Below are positions 36,138 through 49,842 of a stretch of 64,000 bases of DNA, piece by piece. The notes beneath the pieces were generated by a model that was given only the letters and a program-made list of their open reading frames with translations, was not told where the DNA came from and made no database searches. Source of the DNA: Lamellibrachia columna (lineage: Eukaryota; Annelida; Polychaeta; Sabellida; Siboglinidae); assembly GCA_963662155.1 (NCBI GenBank), contig OY759272.1, positions 50,276,566 through 50,340,565 of the forward strand, read 5' to 3'. The translations under genes were made by a program, and so were the position numbers. The first letter of the stretch is position 1. Every line of letters begins with the position of its first letter.

Positions 36138-37018
36138 ACAAGCGTGCGTGCACACGAACCCAGTTTCAAATCCCACTGCGGTCGCTTCGAACCTTTGACA
36201 AGTTTGATCACCCCACGCTGCCACAGTTCACTCAGCTGTATAAATGAGTACTTGGCTACATACAGTTCACTCAGCTGTATAAATGAGTACTTGGCTACAT
36301 ACAGTTCACTCAGCTGTATAAATGAGTACCTGGCTACATACAGTTCACTCAGCTGTATAAATGAGTACCTGGCTACAGACAGTTCACTCAGCTGTATAAA
36401 TGAGTACCTGGCTACATACAGTTCACTCAGCCGTATAAATGAGTACCTGGCTACATACAGTTCACTCAGCTGTATAAATGAGTACCTGGCTACATACAGT
36501 TCACTCAGCTGTATAAATGAGTACCTGGCTACAGACAGTTCACTCAGCTGTATAAATGAGTACCTGGCTACAGACAGTTCACTCAGCTGTATAAATGAGT
36601 ACCTGGCTACAGACAGTTCACTCAGCTGTATAAATGAGTACCTGGCTACATACAGTTCACTCAGCTGTATAAATGAGTACCTGGCTTCAGACAGTTCACT
36701 CAGCTGTATAAATGAGTACCTGGCTACAGACAGTTCACTCAGCTGTATAAATGAGTACCTGGCTACATACAGTTCACTCAGCTGTATAAATGAGTACCTG
36801 GCTTCAGACATAGGTAGATATGTGAGCGAATAGTCTTCGCGCAGTAATTGCAGTGTGTGGCTGAATTCCCAGAGAAGGTGAACTGGCCTTGGAATGAACA
36901 GGTCTGGCAGCTGGTGATGTGTAAAGGAACAGGTCTGGCAGGGGGTGAAGTGTAAAGAACTTTGAGCAGTCTTAAGGACTGGATACAGCGCTATATAAGA
37001 ACTGACCTTTACCTTTTT
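36138..37018 (+). mobile_element. SINE-like element A with a 39-bp internal expansion
   Basis: GTTTCAAATCCC at about 36168 resembles a tRNA B box, but an A box is not visible beside the TA tract. Next come a 39-bp module repeated 15 times and a core at 36831-36865 starting TAGTCTTCGCGCAGTAATTG. Two to three short copies of an ACAGGTCTGGCAG...GTAAAG module follow, then a 3' tail with AGCGCTATATAAGAACTGAC and T-rich end. The core, both modules and part of the tail recur in inverted orientation at 56440-58196, so this is a dispersed family. No protein is encoded. Confidence 0.75.
36223..36807. repeat. 39-bp minisatellite inside SINE-like element A, 15 copies
   Basis: The unit is CAGTTCACTCAGCTGTATAA then ATGAGTACCTGGCTACATA. 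Thirty-nine is 13 codons, so both strands stay open ([13 protein letters not shown] on plus; [13 protein letters not shown] on minus). Variants CATA/CAGA near the unit end alternate irregularly. Confidence 0.97.
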
Positions 37019-37029
37019 TACATATACAT

Positions 37030-37745
37030 ACACACTGTAGGTGCACTAGCATGCATTGCCACTGTGAACACAAGACAGCTGTATGTATGCTAGTTCACTA
37101 TTGACTGGTGCACCAGCATGCATTGCCACTGTGAACACAAGACAGCTGTACGTATGCTAGTTCGCTACTGACTGGTGCATCAGCATGCATTGCCACTGTG
37201 AACACAAGACAGCTGTACGTATGCTAGTTCGCTACTGACTGGTGCACCAGCATGCATTGCCACTGTGAACACAAGACAGCTGTACGTATGCTAGTTCGCT
37301 ACTGACTGGTGCACCAGCATGCATTGCCACTGTGAACACAAGACAGCTGTACGTATGCTAGTTCGCTACTGACTGGTGCACCAGCATGCATTGCCACTGT
37401 GAACACAAGATAGCTGTACGTATGCTAGTTCGCTACTGACTGGTGCACCAGCATGCATTGCCACTGTGAACACAAGTCAGCTGTACGTATGCTAGTTCGC
37501 TAGTGACTGGTGCACCAGCATGCATTGCCACTGTGAACACAAGACAGCTGTACGTATGCTAGTTCACTATTGACTGGTGCACCAGCATGCATTGCCACTG
37601 TGAACACAAGACAGCTGTACGTATGCTAGTTCACTATTGACTGGTGCACCAGCATGCATTGCCACTGTGAACACAAGACAGCTGTACGTATGCTAGTTCA
37701 CTATTGACTGGTGCACCAGCATGCATTGACTGGTGCACCAGCATA
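37030..37745. repeat. 67-bp minisatellite, about 10.5 copies
   Basis: AGCATGCATTGCCACTGTGA recurs every 67 bases, followed by ACACAAGACAGCTGTACGTA. Variants TTCACTATTG and TTCGCTACTG are grouped at the ends and the middle. From 37746 to 38085 there is unique DNA with no gene. Confidence 0.96.
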
Positions 37746-38085
37746 CAGATGCCACTCATGAGAACACACTGTGCCTTTCGTTGCACATAATCACGACTGT
37801 CATCTGAGAATCTGATTTAGCTGAGCGCTGGCAATCAGCCAATATTCCTCACAACAGCAGTACACATGGCTGTGCTGCCATCTACCAGATACGTCTGAAC
37901 TATATCTACAGTCCACTGAAAGATGGTAACTTTGTAGCTTCATCTGTGGCAGAAAATGAATATATTGCTGCATCTTCAAAGTGTTTAAATGATGCTAATA
38001 CAATATATGCATAATATTAATAGACTAGAACTGCAGCTGTTCAATTTTTTTCTTTAAAATGTTTTCTTCCTACAAAAAGATTACG

Positions 38086-39195
38086 TCAAGGTAAATTTTA
38101 TGGAGACCTACATAAAGATTAAGTGACGGTTTCATCTATGGAGAGACCTATATGCAAAGATTAAGTGACGGTCTCATCTATGGAGAGACCTATATGCAAA
38201 AATTACGTTAAGGTCTCGTCCATTGAGAGACTATGTAAAGATTAAGTCTACGTCTAAGGAGAGACCTATGTAAAGATTAAGTCTAACGAGAGAACTATGT
38301 AAAGATTAAGTCTAGATCTATGGAGAGACCTATGTAAAGATTAAGTCTAACGAGAGAACTATGTAAAGATTAAGTCTAGATCTATGGAGAGACCTATGTA
38401 AAGATTAAGTCTAGATCTATGGAGAGACCTATGTAAAGATTAAGTGTAGGTCTGTGGAGAAGCCTACATAAAGATTAAGTCTAAGTCTATGGATATATCT
38501 ATGTAAAGATTAAGTTTAGGTCTGTGGAGAAACCTTTAAAAAGAGTAAGTCTTAATCTAAGGAGAGACCTATATAAAGTTTCAGTCTTGGTCTATGGAGC
38601 GACATATGAAAAAAAAGTCTTGGCCCAAGGAGAGACACATGTAAAGATTAAGTCTAGGTCTATGAAGAGACCTATGTAAAGATTAAGTATAGGTCTATGA
38701 AGAGACCTATGTAAAGATTAAGTATAGGTCTATGAAGAGACCTATGTCAAAATTAAGTATAGGTCTTTGGAGATACCTATGTAAAGATTAAGTCTAGGTA
38801 TGTGGAGACATATGAATAAAATAAGTCTAGGTCTATGGACAGACATATTTAAAGACTAAGTCTTGGTCTATGAGAGATATGTGTAAAGATTAAGTTTAGA
38901 TCTTTGGAGATACCTATGTAAAAATTAAGTCTAGGCCTGTGGAGAGACATGAAAAGATTAAGTCTAGGTCTATGGAGAGACATATTTAAAGACTAAGTCT
39001 TGGTCTATGGAGAGATATATGAAAAGATTATGTCTAGGTCTATGGACATACATATTTAAAGACTAAGTCTTGGTCTATGGAGAGACATATTTAAAGATTA
39101 AGTCTTGGTCTATGGAGAGACATATTTAAAGATTAAGTCTTGGTCTATGGAGAGACATATTTAAAGATTAAGTCTTCGTCTATGGAGAGGCATTT
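38086..39195. repeat. Diverged minisatellite of about 35 bp, about 32 copies
   Basis: The consensus is GAGACCTATGTAAAGATTAA then GTCTAGGTCTATG. Copies differ much more than in neighbouring arrays, and lengths range from about 25 to 40 bp, so this is an older array. The right end has a younger run with GAGACATATTTAAAGATTAA. Confidence 0.93.
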
Positions 39196-39965
39196 AAAGT
39201 CATTGTCAGAACTTCACAGAACTTCAGAAGCAGTTATATGTTTCGTTCACCAATCAGTCACATCATTATTAAGTTACAAACATTAAATAATAAAGGTGTA
39301 GGAAGAATGTCAGTCCACAAACAGTGTTTGACTCTGACAGAAGACTGAGTAGCTGTATGAATTCTAAATGCTGATCCCAAGCCAACGTATAATTTGATCG
39401 TCGTAACACAACCTTCTTGCCCTTGGCTTGGGCTTGGCTCTGGGGTGTTTCTTCCCAATAATTTTTCTTCCCATTTGTAGCATGCTCAACCAATGCTAAA
39501 CAACCATTTGTACAGTTGTTGTTGTTTCTGTCTTCCCTGACTGCCTGGCACATCACATTTTGATACATAATCAGGCAACTGTTCAATCACCAATAAAATC
39601 AATAGCACATTCAGAAAATTGCCATGTGCTCGGCTATCCGCTAAAAATATATCGAGGGCACTGGTTGGTTGCTCAGTCATCAGTCAGCCAATAAAATGCG
39701 TTTTGCATTGTATAATATGTTTCTTTCTTATGGTCAAGCAGCCTTAGATGATTCTTGACTCTCATAAAATGAAGACATCATCGGTACTGCCTCTTAGCAT
39801 GATTAAAAAAATTATCATAGTTTTTTGGCCAAATTTTAGGGGACAGCCAGACTCTACTGGGGGTCCGGCAGTGAATATACGGGCCCATGGACCCCCACTA
39901 AATTCGAACCCTGATTATAAGTATTATTGGGGTGTCCAATTTTTTTGGGGAAAATGCACCACTCA
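39196..39965. other. Unique sequence, no supported gene
   Basis: Minus frames of 64-105 codons occur (39258-39680) but show no domain, splice consensus or homology I recognise. CTAAATTCGAACCCTG at 39899-39914 resembles a hAT-type terminus, but a matching left end was not found. Confidence 0.5.
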
Positions 39966-40340
39966 ATACAAATTTACTTTATGCCATAACTACTTCAATT
40001 TACTTTACGCCATAACTACTTCAATTTACTTTACGCCATAACTACTTCAATTTACTTTATGCCATAACTACTTCAATTTACTTTATGCCATAACTACTTC
40101 AATTTACTTTACGCCATAACTACTTCAATTTACTTTATGCCATAACTACTTCAATTTACTTTATGCCATAACTACTTCAATTTACTTTACGCCATAACTA
40201 CTTCAATTTACTTTATGCCATAACTACTTCAATTTACTTTATGCCATAACTACTTCAATTTACTTTACGCCATAACTACTTCAATTTACTTTACGCCATA
40301 ACTACTTCAATTTACTTTACGCCATAACTACTTCAATTTC
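39966..40340. repeat. 26-bp minisatellite, about 14 copies
   Basis: The unit is CTTCAATTTACTTTACGCCA then TAACTA, with ACGCC/ATGCC as almost the only variation. Confidence 0.96.
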
Positions 40341-40417
40341 CACTAAATTTGTCACGTTTAGTTCACTGATTGATGTACAATTTTACATAATTGGCTGTTG
40401 CGGGGTAACTTACTTTG

Positions 40418-40470
40418 TTATGTTATGTTACGCTACGCTACACTACGTTATGTTACGTTATGTTACAGTG
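40418..40470. repeat. 5-bp short tandem repeat
   Basis: GTTATGTTACGCTACGCTAC-type pentamers. The rest of 40341-40883 is unique AT-rich DNA without a supported gene. Confidence 0.8.
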
Positions 40471-40883
40471 CAGGTTTTAATACATAAACTGAAGAAGGAC
40501 TAAGAAATGTGTGAAACAACTTACTGGGTAGACTTGATGTGTCGTCATGAAACATGGCCTGTAGGTTCCTTGCTATAGCCACTGGATGATAATCACGCTG
40601 GATTAATATTACACAATGAATTGTTTGAATGCAACGAGGGAAAGTGCACTTTGACACAAGTGTACCCTTTATGTGAAAACACCCCTAAATAACTGCTCCT
40701 GGGTATATCACTATGTGCCACTATGTGCCACTATGTGGACAATGTTTTGATCTACAACAGCCAGTTCAGTCTTTAGTAAAGATAAATTGTTCACATACCT
40801 CTTTGGCTCGTTGCAAGTAACATACCATACAAAAGTGAAAATCTATTCAATTTAACATTTTAGGATTTATATTATGCCTGCAT

Positions 40884-43800
40884 TTACCCTGTATATTAAC
40901 TGATATATAATACTACAAATTTACCCTGTATATTAACTGATATATAATACTACACATTTACCCTGTATATTAACTGATATATAATACTACACATTTACCC
41001 TGTTTATTAACTGATATATAATACTACACATTTACCCTGTATATTAACTGATATACAATACTACACATTTACCCTGTATATTAACTGATATATAATACTA
41101 CACATTTACCCTGTATATTAACTGATATATAATACTACACATTTACCCTGTATATTAACTGATATATAATACTACACATTTACCCTGTATATTAACTGAT
41201 ATATAATACTACACATTTACCCTGTATATTAACTGATATATAATATTACACATTTACCCTGTATATTAACTGATATATAATACTACACATTTACCCTGTA
41301 TATTAACTGATATATAATACTACACATTTACCCTGTATATTAACTGATATATAATACTACACATTTGCCCTGTATATTAACTGATATATAATACTACACA
41401 TTTGCCCTGTATATTAACTGATATATAATACTACACATTTACCCTGTATATTAACTGATATACAATACTACACATTTACCCTGTATATTAACTGATATAC
41501 AATACTACACATTTACCCTGTATATTAACTGATATATAATACTACACATTTACCCTGTATATTAACTGATATATAATACTACACATTTACCATGTATATT
41601 AACTGATATATAATACTACACATTTACCCTGTATATTAACTGATATATAATACTACACATTTACCCTGTATATTAACTGATATATAATACTACACATTTA
41701 CCCTGTATATTAACTGATATATAATACTACACATTTACCCTGTATATTAACTGATATATAATACTACACATTTACCCTGTATATTAACTGATATATAATA
41801 CTACACATTTACCCTGTATATTAACTGATATATAATACTACACATTTACCCTGTATATTAACTGATATATAATACTACACATTTACCCTGTATATTAACT
41901 GATATATAATACTACACATTTACCCTGTTTATTAACTGATATATAATACTACACATTTACCCTGTATATTAACTGATATACAATACTACACATTTACCCT
42001 GTATATTAACTGATATATAATACTACACATTTACCCTGTATATTAACTGATATATAATACTACACATTTACCCTGTATATTAACTGATATATAATACTAC
42101 ACATTTACCCTGTATATTAACTGATATATAATACTACACATTTACCCTGTATATTAACTGATATATAATACTACACATTTACCCTGTATATTAACTGATA
42201 TATAATACTACACATTTACCCTGTATATTAACTGATATATAATACTACACATTTACCCTGTATATTAACTGATATATAATACTACACATTTGCCCTGTAT
42301 ATTAACTGATATATAATACTACACATTTGCCCTGTATATTAACTGATATATAATACTACACATTTGCCCTGTATATTAACTGATATATAATACTACACAT
42401 TTACCCTGTATATTAACTGATATACAATACTACACATTTACCCTGTATATTAACTGATATATAATACTACACATTTACCCTGTATATTAACTGATATATA
42501 ATACTACACATTTACCATGTATATTAACTGATATATAATACTACACATTTACCCTGTATATTAACTGATATATAATACTACACATTTACCCTGTATATTA
42601 ACTGATATATAATACTACACATTTACCCTGTATATTAACTGATATATAATACTACACATTTACCCTGTATATTAACTGATATATAATACTACACATTTAC
42701 CCTGTATATTAACTGATATATAATACTACACATTTACCCTGTATATTAACTGATATATAATACTACACATTTACCCTGTATATTAACTGATATATAATAC
42801 TACAAATTTACCCTGTATATTAACTGATATATAATACTACACATTTACCCTGTATATTAACTGATATATAATACTACACATTTACCCTGTTTATTAACTG
42901 ATATATAATACTACACATTTACCCTGTATATTAACTGATATACAATACTACACATTTACCCTGTATATTAACTGATATATAATACTACACATTTACCCTG
43001 TATATTAACTGATATATAATACTACACATTTACCCTGTATATTAACTGATATATAATACTACACATTTACCCTGTATATTAACTGATATATAATACTACA
43101 CATTTACCCTGTATATTAACTGATATATAATATTACACATTTACCCTGTATATTAACTGATATATAATACTACACATTTACCCTGTATATTAACTGATAT
43201 ATAATACTACACATTTACCCTGTATATTAACTGATATATAATACTACACATTTGCCCTGTATATTAACTGATATATAATACTACACATTTACCCTGTATA
43301 TTAACTGATATATAATACTACACATTTACCCTGTATATTAACTGATATATAATACTACACATTTACCCTGTATATTAACTGATATACAATACTACACATT
43401 TACCCTGTATATTAACTGATATATAATACTACACATTTACCCTGTATATTAACTGATATATAATACTACACATTTACCATGTATATTAACTGATATATAA
43501 TACTACACATTTACCCTGTATATTAACTGATATATAATACTACACATTTACCCTGTATATTAACTGATATATAATACTACACATTTACCCTGTATATTAA
43601 CTGATATATAATACTACACATTTACCCTGTATATTAACTGATATATAATACTACACATTTACCCTGTATATTAACTGATATATAATACTACACATTTACC
43701 CTGTATATTAACTGATATATAATCCTACACATTTACCCTGTATATTAACTGATATATAATACTACACATTTACCCTGTATATTAACTGATATATAATACT

Positions 43801-44176
43801 ACACATTTACCCTGTATATTAACTGATATATAATACTATACATTTACCCTGTATATTAACTGATATATAATACTACACATTTACCCTGTATATTAACTGA
43901 TATATAATACTACACATTTACCCTGTATATTAACTGATATATAATACTACACATTTACCCTGTATATTAACTGATATATAATACTACACATTTACCCTGT
44001 ATATTAACTGATATACAATACTACACATTTACCCTGTATATTAACTGATATATAATACTACACATTTACCCTGTATATTAACTGATATATAATACTACAC
44101 ATTTACCCTGTATATTAACTGATATATAATACTACACATTTACCCTGTATATTAACTGATATACAATACTACACAT
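40884..44176. repeat. 37-bp AT-rich minisatellite, about 89 copies, with higher-order structure
   Basis: The unit is ACATTTACCCTGTATATTAA then CTGATATATAATACTAC. The marker TGTTTATTAAC appears at 41001, 41926 and 42888, spaced 925 and 962 bp (25 and 26 units), with the order of TACAATAC, TTGCCC and CCATGT variants recurring between them. Every frame contains stops, so no open frame results. Confidence 0.98.
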
Positions 44177-44455
44177 TCAACAAGTTCAGAAATGGAATCA
44201 GAAAACGACAACCCAGAAAGAAGGTCACATGGAAACCGAAACAGCAGAAAATGGTGATTTGTATAACATCTGTGATCCCAAGTACAATCTGATCTCCCAT
44301 GTCCCCCTCTCTTCCTCTCTCCCACCTCCGACTCCCTCCATCTTCCTCCCATCATAAGTACAATGTGGTCTCCCATCTCCCCTTCCTCTTTCTCTCTACT
44401 ATCTCCATCCCTCTTCCTCCAATCTTCTATGACTTACACACTGAGCCTTAAAATT
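44177..44455. other. Pyrimidine-rich unique sequence
   Basis: TCCCCCTCTCTTCCTCTCTC-type stretches occur twice (about 44300 and 44380) after AGTACAATSTGRTCTCCCAT, a partial duplication. No gene is supported. Confidence 0.55.
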
Positions 44456-45065
44456 CTTCACTGTGAATCATGGAATGGACAGACACACATCCCCCGTGAG
44501 TCATGGAATGGACAGACACACATCCCCCGTGAGTCATGGAATGGACAGACACACATCCCCCTTGAGTCATGGAATGGACAGACACACATCCCCCGTGAGT
44601 CATGGAATGGACAGACACACATCCCCTGTGAGTTATGGAATGGACAGACACACATCCCCCGTGAGTTATGGAATTGACAGACACACATCCCCCGTGAGTC
44701 ATGGAATGGACAGACACACATCCCCCGTGAGTCGTGAAATGAACAGACACACACATCACCTGTGAATCATGGAATGGACAGACACACATCCCCCGTGAGT
44801 CATGAAATGAACAGACACACACATCACCTGTGAGTCATGGAATGGACAGAGCACACATTCCCTCGTGAGTCATGGAATGGACAGAAACACATCCCCTGTG
44901 AGTGAAGGAATGGACAGACACACATCCCCCATAAGTCAAGGCATGGACAGACACACATCCCCGTGAGTCATAGAGTGAACAGACACACATCCCCCGTGAG
45001 TCAAGGAATGGACAGACACACATCCCCGTGAGTCATGGAATGGACAGTCAGACATCCCCCTGTGA
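44456..45065. repeat. 33-bp minisatellite, about 18 copies
   Basis: The unit is CATGGAATGGACAGACACAC then ATCCCCCGTGAGT. Thirty-three is 11 codons, so several frames on both strands stay open. The right half is more diverged, with deletions. From 45066 to 45515 there is unique DNA with no supported gene. Confidence 0.95.
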
Positions 45066-45515
45066 GTCACTGGACAGAGACACATCCATTGAGTCCCCCC
45101 CAAAAAAAAATGCAGTCAGTTTAATCAATTGCCGCTGACTCCCCTGACTCCCCACAGATCCTTCCCACCACAATCAATAAACAACTGCCAGTGACAAATT
45201 GATCTAATTCAGCCAAATGTGAGCGCAATACAACCGCCTTACTTCGTAATATTCTAGTTCAACGGTCACCATGGTTACGGATCAAGTTCCTGCCATAATA
45301 TAATGCAGCAAAAATCAAGTTTGTTGTGACATACTGAAGATGATACAAATGGCTGTGAGTGTTCAAGGGAATACTGTTCATTCACCTGTGGCCCAGGCAC
45401 AGGTGTTAAATGACATCATTTAATATGAAAAACAGCTGCTTAATGTCCAAGAACTAGGTCGTGAGGTTTGTATTTCTTCTTTCTCTTACAATGGAAGAAA
45501 GTCTCACAGCTTCTG

Positions 45516-47670
45516 ACTGATGGTGTAGCTGCACTCTGACTGATGGTGTAGCTGCACACTGACTGATGGTGTAGCTGCACACTGACTGATGGTGTAGCTG
45601 CACTCTGACTGATGGTGTAGCTGCATAATGACTAATGGTGTAGCTGCACTCTGACTGATGGTGTAGCTGCACTCTGACTGATGGTGTAGCTGCACTCTGA
45701 CTGATGGTGTAGCTGCACACTGACTGATGGTGTACCTGCACTCTGACTGATGGTGTAGCTGCACTCTGACTGATGGTGTAGCTGCACTCTGACTGATGGT
45801 GTAGCTGCACACTGACTGATGGTGTAGCTGCAGACTGACTGATGGTGTAGCTGCACACTGACTGATGGTGTAGCTGCACTCTGACTGATGGTGTAGCTGC
45901 ATAATGACTGATGGTGTAGCTGCACTCTGACTGATGTTGTAGCTGCATGACTGCTGGTGTAGCTGCACACTGACTGATGGTGTAGCTGCACTCTGACTGA
46001 TGGTGTAGCTGCACACTGACTGATGGTGTAGCTGCACACTGACTGATGGTGTAGCTGCACTCTGACTGATGGTGTAGCTGCACACTAACTGATGGTGCAG
46101 CTGCACACTGACTGATGGTGTAGCTGCACACTGACTGATGGTGTAGCTGCACAATGACTGATGGTGTAGCTGCACAATGACTGATGGTGTAGCTGCACAC
46201 TGACTGATGTTGTAGCTGCACACTGACTGATGGTTTAGCTGTACACTGACTGATGGTGTAGCTGCACAATGACTGATGGTGTAGCTGCACAATGACTGAT
46301 GGTGTAGCTGCACACTGACTGATGGTGTAGCTGCACAATGACTGGTGTAGCTGCACACTGACTGATGGTGTAGCTGCACAATGACTGATGGTGTAGCTGC
46401 ACACTGACTGATGGTGTAGCTGCACACTGACTGATGGTGTAGCTGCACAATGACTGACGGTTTAGCTGCACACTGACTGACGGTGTAGCTGCACACTGAC
46501 TGATGGCGTAGCTGCACAATGACTGATGGTGTAGCTGCACAATGCCTGATGGTGTAGCTGCACAATGACTGATGGTGTAGCTGCACACTGACTGATGGTG
46601 TAGCTGCACAATGACTAACAGTGTAGCTGCACAATGACTGATGGTGTAGCTGCACAATGACTGATGGTGTAGCTGCACACTGACTGACGGTGTAGCTGCA
46701 CACTGACTGATGGTGTAGCTGCACAATGACTGATGGTGTAGCTGCACAATGACTAATGGTGTAGCTGCACACTGACTGACGGTGTAGCTGCACAATGACT
46801 GACGGTGTAGCTGCACAATGACTGATGGTGTAGCTGCACTCTGACTGATGTTGTAGCTGCACAATGATTGATGGTGTAGCTGCACACTGACTGATGGTTT
46901 AGCTGCACAATGACTGATGGCGTAGCTGCATAATGACTGATGGTGTAGCTGCACAATGACTGATGGTGTAGCTGCACAATGACTGATGGTGTAGCTGCGC
47001 ACTGACTGACGGTGTAGCTGCACAATGACTGATGGTGTAGCTGCACAATGACTGATGGTGTAGCTGCGCACTGACTGATGGTGTAGCTGCACAATGACTG
47101 ATGGTGTAGCTGCACAATGACTGATGGTGTAGCTGCACAATGACTGTTGGTGTAGCTGCACACTGACTGATGGTGTAGCTGCACAATGACTGATGGTGTA
47201 GCTGCACACTGACTGATGGTGTAGCTGCACACTGACTGATGGTTTAGCTGCACAATGACTGATGGTGTAGCTGCATAATGACTGATGGTGTAGCTGCACA
47301 ATGACTGATGGTGTAGCTGCACAATGACTGATGGTGTAGCTGCGCACTGACTGATGGTGTAGCTGCACAATGACTGATGGTGTAGCTGCACAATGACTGA
47401 TGGTGTAGCTGCACACTGACTGATGGTGTAGCTGCACAATGACTGACGGTGTAGCTGCACACTGACTGATGGTGTAGCTGCACAATGACTGATGGTGTAG
47501 CTGCACACTGACTGATGGTGTAGCTGCACAATGACTGATGGTGTAGCTGCACACTGACTGATGGTGTAGCTGCACACTGACTGATGGTGTAGCTGCACAA
47601 TGACTGATGGTGTAGCTACACAATGACTGATGGTGTAGCTACACAATGACTAACGGTGTAGCTGCACTCT
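45516..47670. repeat. 23-bp minisatellite, about 94 copies
   Basis: The unit is TGACTGATGGTGTAGCTGCA plus CAC, CAA, CTC or TAA. Sub-blocks differ: CACTC copies dominate 45520-46080 and CACAA copies dominate from 46140 on. No minus frame meets a stop in the consensus, giving overlapping frames of over 450 codons (QLHHQSVCSYTISQCAATPS) that are artefacts. Confidence 0.97.
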
Positions 47671-47679
47671 GCCTGGCTG

Positions 47680-47852
47680 TGTTATAACTCCTGTGTTGTA
47701 ACTCCTGTGTTCGAACTCCTGCATTGTCACTCCTGCATTGTAACTCTTGTGTTCGAACTCCTGTGTTGTAACTCTTGTGTTGTAACTCCTGTTTTCTAAC
47801 TCCTGTGTTATAGCTCTTGTTGTCACTCCTGTGTTGTAACTCCTGTGTTGGA
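47680..47852. repeat. 14-15 bp minisatellite
   Basis: GTTGTAACTCCTGTG with variants TTCGAACTCC and TTGTCACTCC, about 12 copies, adjoining the 23-bp array. From 47853 to 48286 there is unique DNA with no gene. Confidence 0.9.
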
Positions 47853-48286
47853 GCACAATGTTATTTTGAATACTGTAGCATTGTTGTCACTAGATGGAGC
47901 TGAATCCTGGATGTCCACTAGATGGCAGCACCTGTTTACAGAACTAGCATCAAGATAAACACCACAGACAGGCTGAGTTTGTTTCAAATGGTTTCAAATA
48001 CACCATACATAGCTACTGACCGACTCTCCATGGGTGGCCATTTACTCAGACACAGTTGAGATGTCTTCACACACAATGAATGAGATCCAAGTAACTAAAC
48101 GTTCCTTCACTAATACTTACAAATCAATAAAGTGCAAATATCTGCCACAAAGAGCAGTACTAGTAGAACACTAATTACACCATTTCCTCTGTTAAATAAT
48201 GGGGCATTCTGTCTCAATTCAGCAAAAATAAGAAAATCTTGTTGCATTCATATTTTTTTAATAAAAAAAATACCAATTAATCCACA

Positions 48287-49243
48287 GGTCAATTTAACCA
48301 CACATGTCAAACCATAGGACTGTAGTTGGACACTGGTCAATGTAACCACACATGTCAAGACATAGGGCTGTAGCTGGACACTGGTCAATGTAACCACACA
48401 CATCAAACCATAGGGCTGTAGCTGGACACTGGTCAATGTAACCACACATGTCAAACCATAGGACTGTAGCTGGACACTGGTCAATGTAACCACACATGTC
48501 ACACCATAGGACTGTAGCTGGACACTGGTCAATGTAACCACACATGTCAAACCATAGGATTGTAGCTGGACACTGGTCAATGTAACTACACATGTCAAAC
48601 CATAGGACTGTAGCTGGACACTGGTCAATGTAACCACACATGTCAAACCATAGGGCTGTAGCTGGACACTGGTCAATGTAACCACACATGTCAAACCATA
48701 GGACTGTAGCTGGACACTGGTCAATGTAACCACACATGTCACACCACAGGACTGTAGCTGGACACTGGTCAATGTAACCACACATGTCAAACCATAGGAC
48801 TGTAGCTGGACACTGGTCAATGAAACCACACATGTCAATCCATAGGACTGTAGCTGGACACTGGTCAATGTAACCACACATGTCAAACCATAGGACTGTA
48901 GCTGGACAGTGGTCAATGTAACCACACATGTCAAACCATAGGACTGTAGCTGGACACTGGTCAATGTAACCACACATGTCACACCACAGGACTGTAGCTG
49001 GACACTGGTCAATGTAACCACACATGTCAAACCATAGGACTGTAGCTGGACACTGGTCAATGTAACCACACATGTCAAACAATAGGACTGTAGCTGGACA
49101 CTGGTCAATGTAACTACACATGTCACACCATAGGGCTGTAGCTGGACACTGGTCAATGTAACTACACATGTCACACCATAGGGCTGTAGCTGGACACTGG
49201 TCAATGTAACCACACATGTCACACCATAGGACTGTAGCTCCAA
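48287..49243. repeat. 48-bp minisatellite, about 20 copies
   Basis: The unit is TGTAGCTGGACACTGGTCAA, TGTAACCACACATGTCAAAC, CATAGGAC. Forty-eight is 16 codons, so two minus frames stay open for over 300 codons (VVTLTSVQLQSYGLTC); a signal-free, exact periodic peptide argues against a gene. Confidence 0.96.
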
Positions 49244-49842
49244 TAGTTTCTGAGTTATGACCATTTCAAATTTAGCAGATTCTGTAGTTTTTGCTATTTT
49301 TTTGGAAATTATGAAGATTTCTTGTTGTACTTAAAATACCAATAACTCAAAACCTGTCTGTGCTTGAACTCTGAGATTTGGCCTGCTTATTCTCCATTGT
49401 ATGTAGATAGTAACATACATACTATAGTTCCACATCTGTATACTAGTTCTCCCACAATCCGCCATTGAAACTGTTTTTATTTTTGAAATTGAGCCTACGA
49501 GTGATTTTAGACCCATATTTCAACAATAAAACATGTTAGAACACAAATTAATCTTATTTTGATCAATAGTACACCTACATAAATTATGTAGGTATATGGG
49601 AAGTTTGAAGTTTCTAACTTGATTAATTTATGAGATACTGATCTCCAAAGTTGGTACATCGTGAAAAGTGGCCTGTATTTAGCAGCCAAAAATGTTATGT
49701 GGCCATGGAGTGAAAATTACAATTTATTTTTTATATGAAAGGCAGGTAGAATGCCTGTGTAATGCACCAAATTTGGATTCCCTATTCAAATGGTTTCATG
49801 TAAAAAAAATATTTCAAACAGACATATTTTGTGTTTTTTTGT
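49244..49842. other. Unique AT-rich sequence
   Basis: There is no repeat, recognisable exon or transposon terminus. Short frames of about 60 codons are chance. Confidence 0.5.

Noticed and set aside
39258..39680. Minus frames of 64-105 codons
   Set aside because: The overlapping frames are different, with no motif and no good splice pairing.
39899..39914. hAT-like terminus CTAAATTCGAACCCTG
   Set aside because: It resembles hAT ends, but no matching inverted end or 8-bp duplication was found nearby.
45454..47646. Overlapping minus frames of 452, 462, 323 and 297 codons
   Set aside because: All come from a 23-bp unit without stops in its minus frames. Several overlapping frames are open at once with the same periodic peptide, which a real gene would not show.
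48248..49264. Minus frames of 338 and 307 codons with 16-residue repeats
   Set aside because: The 48-bp unit gives stop-free frames. There is no start context, signal or unique domain.
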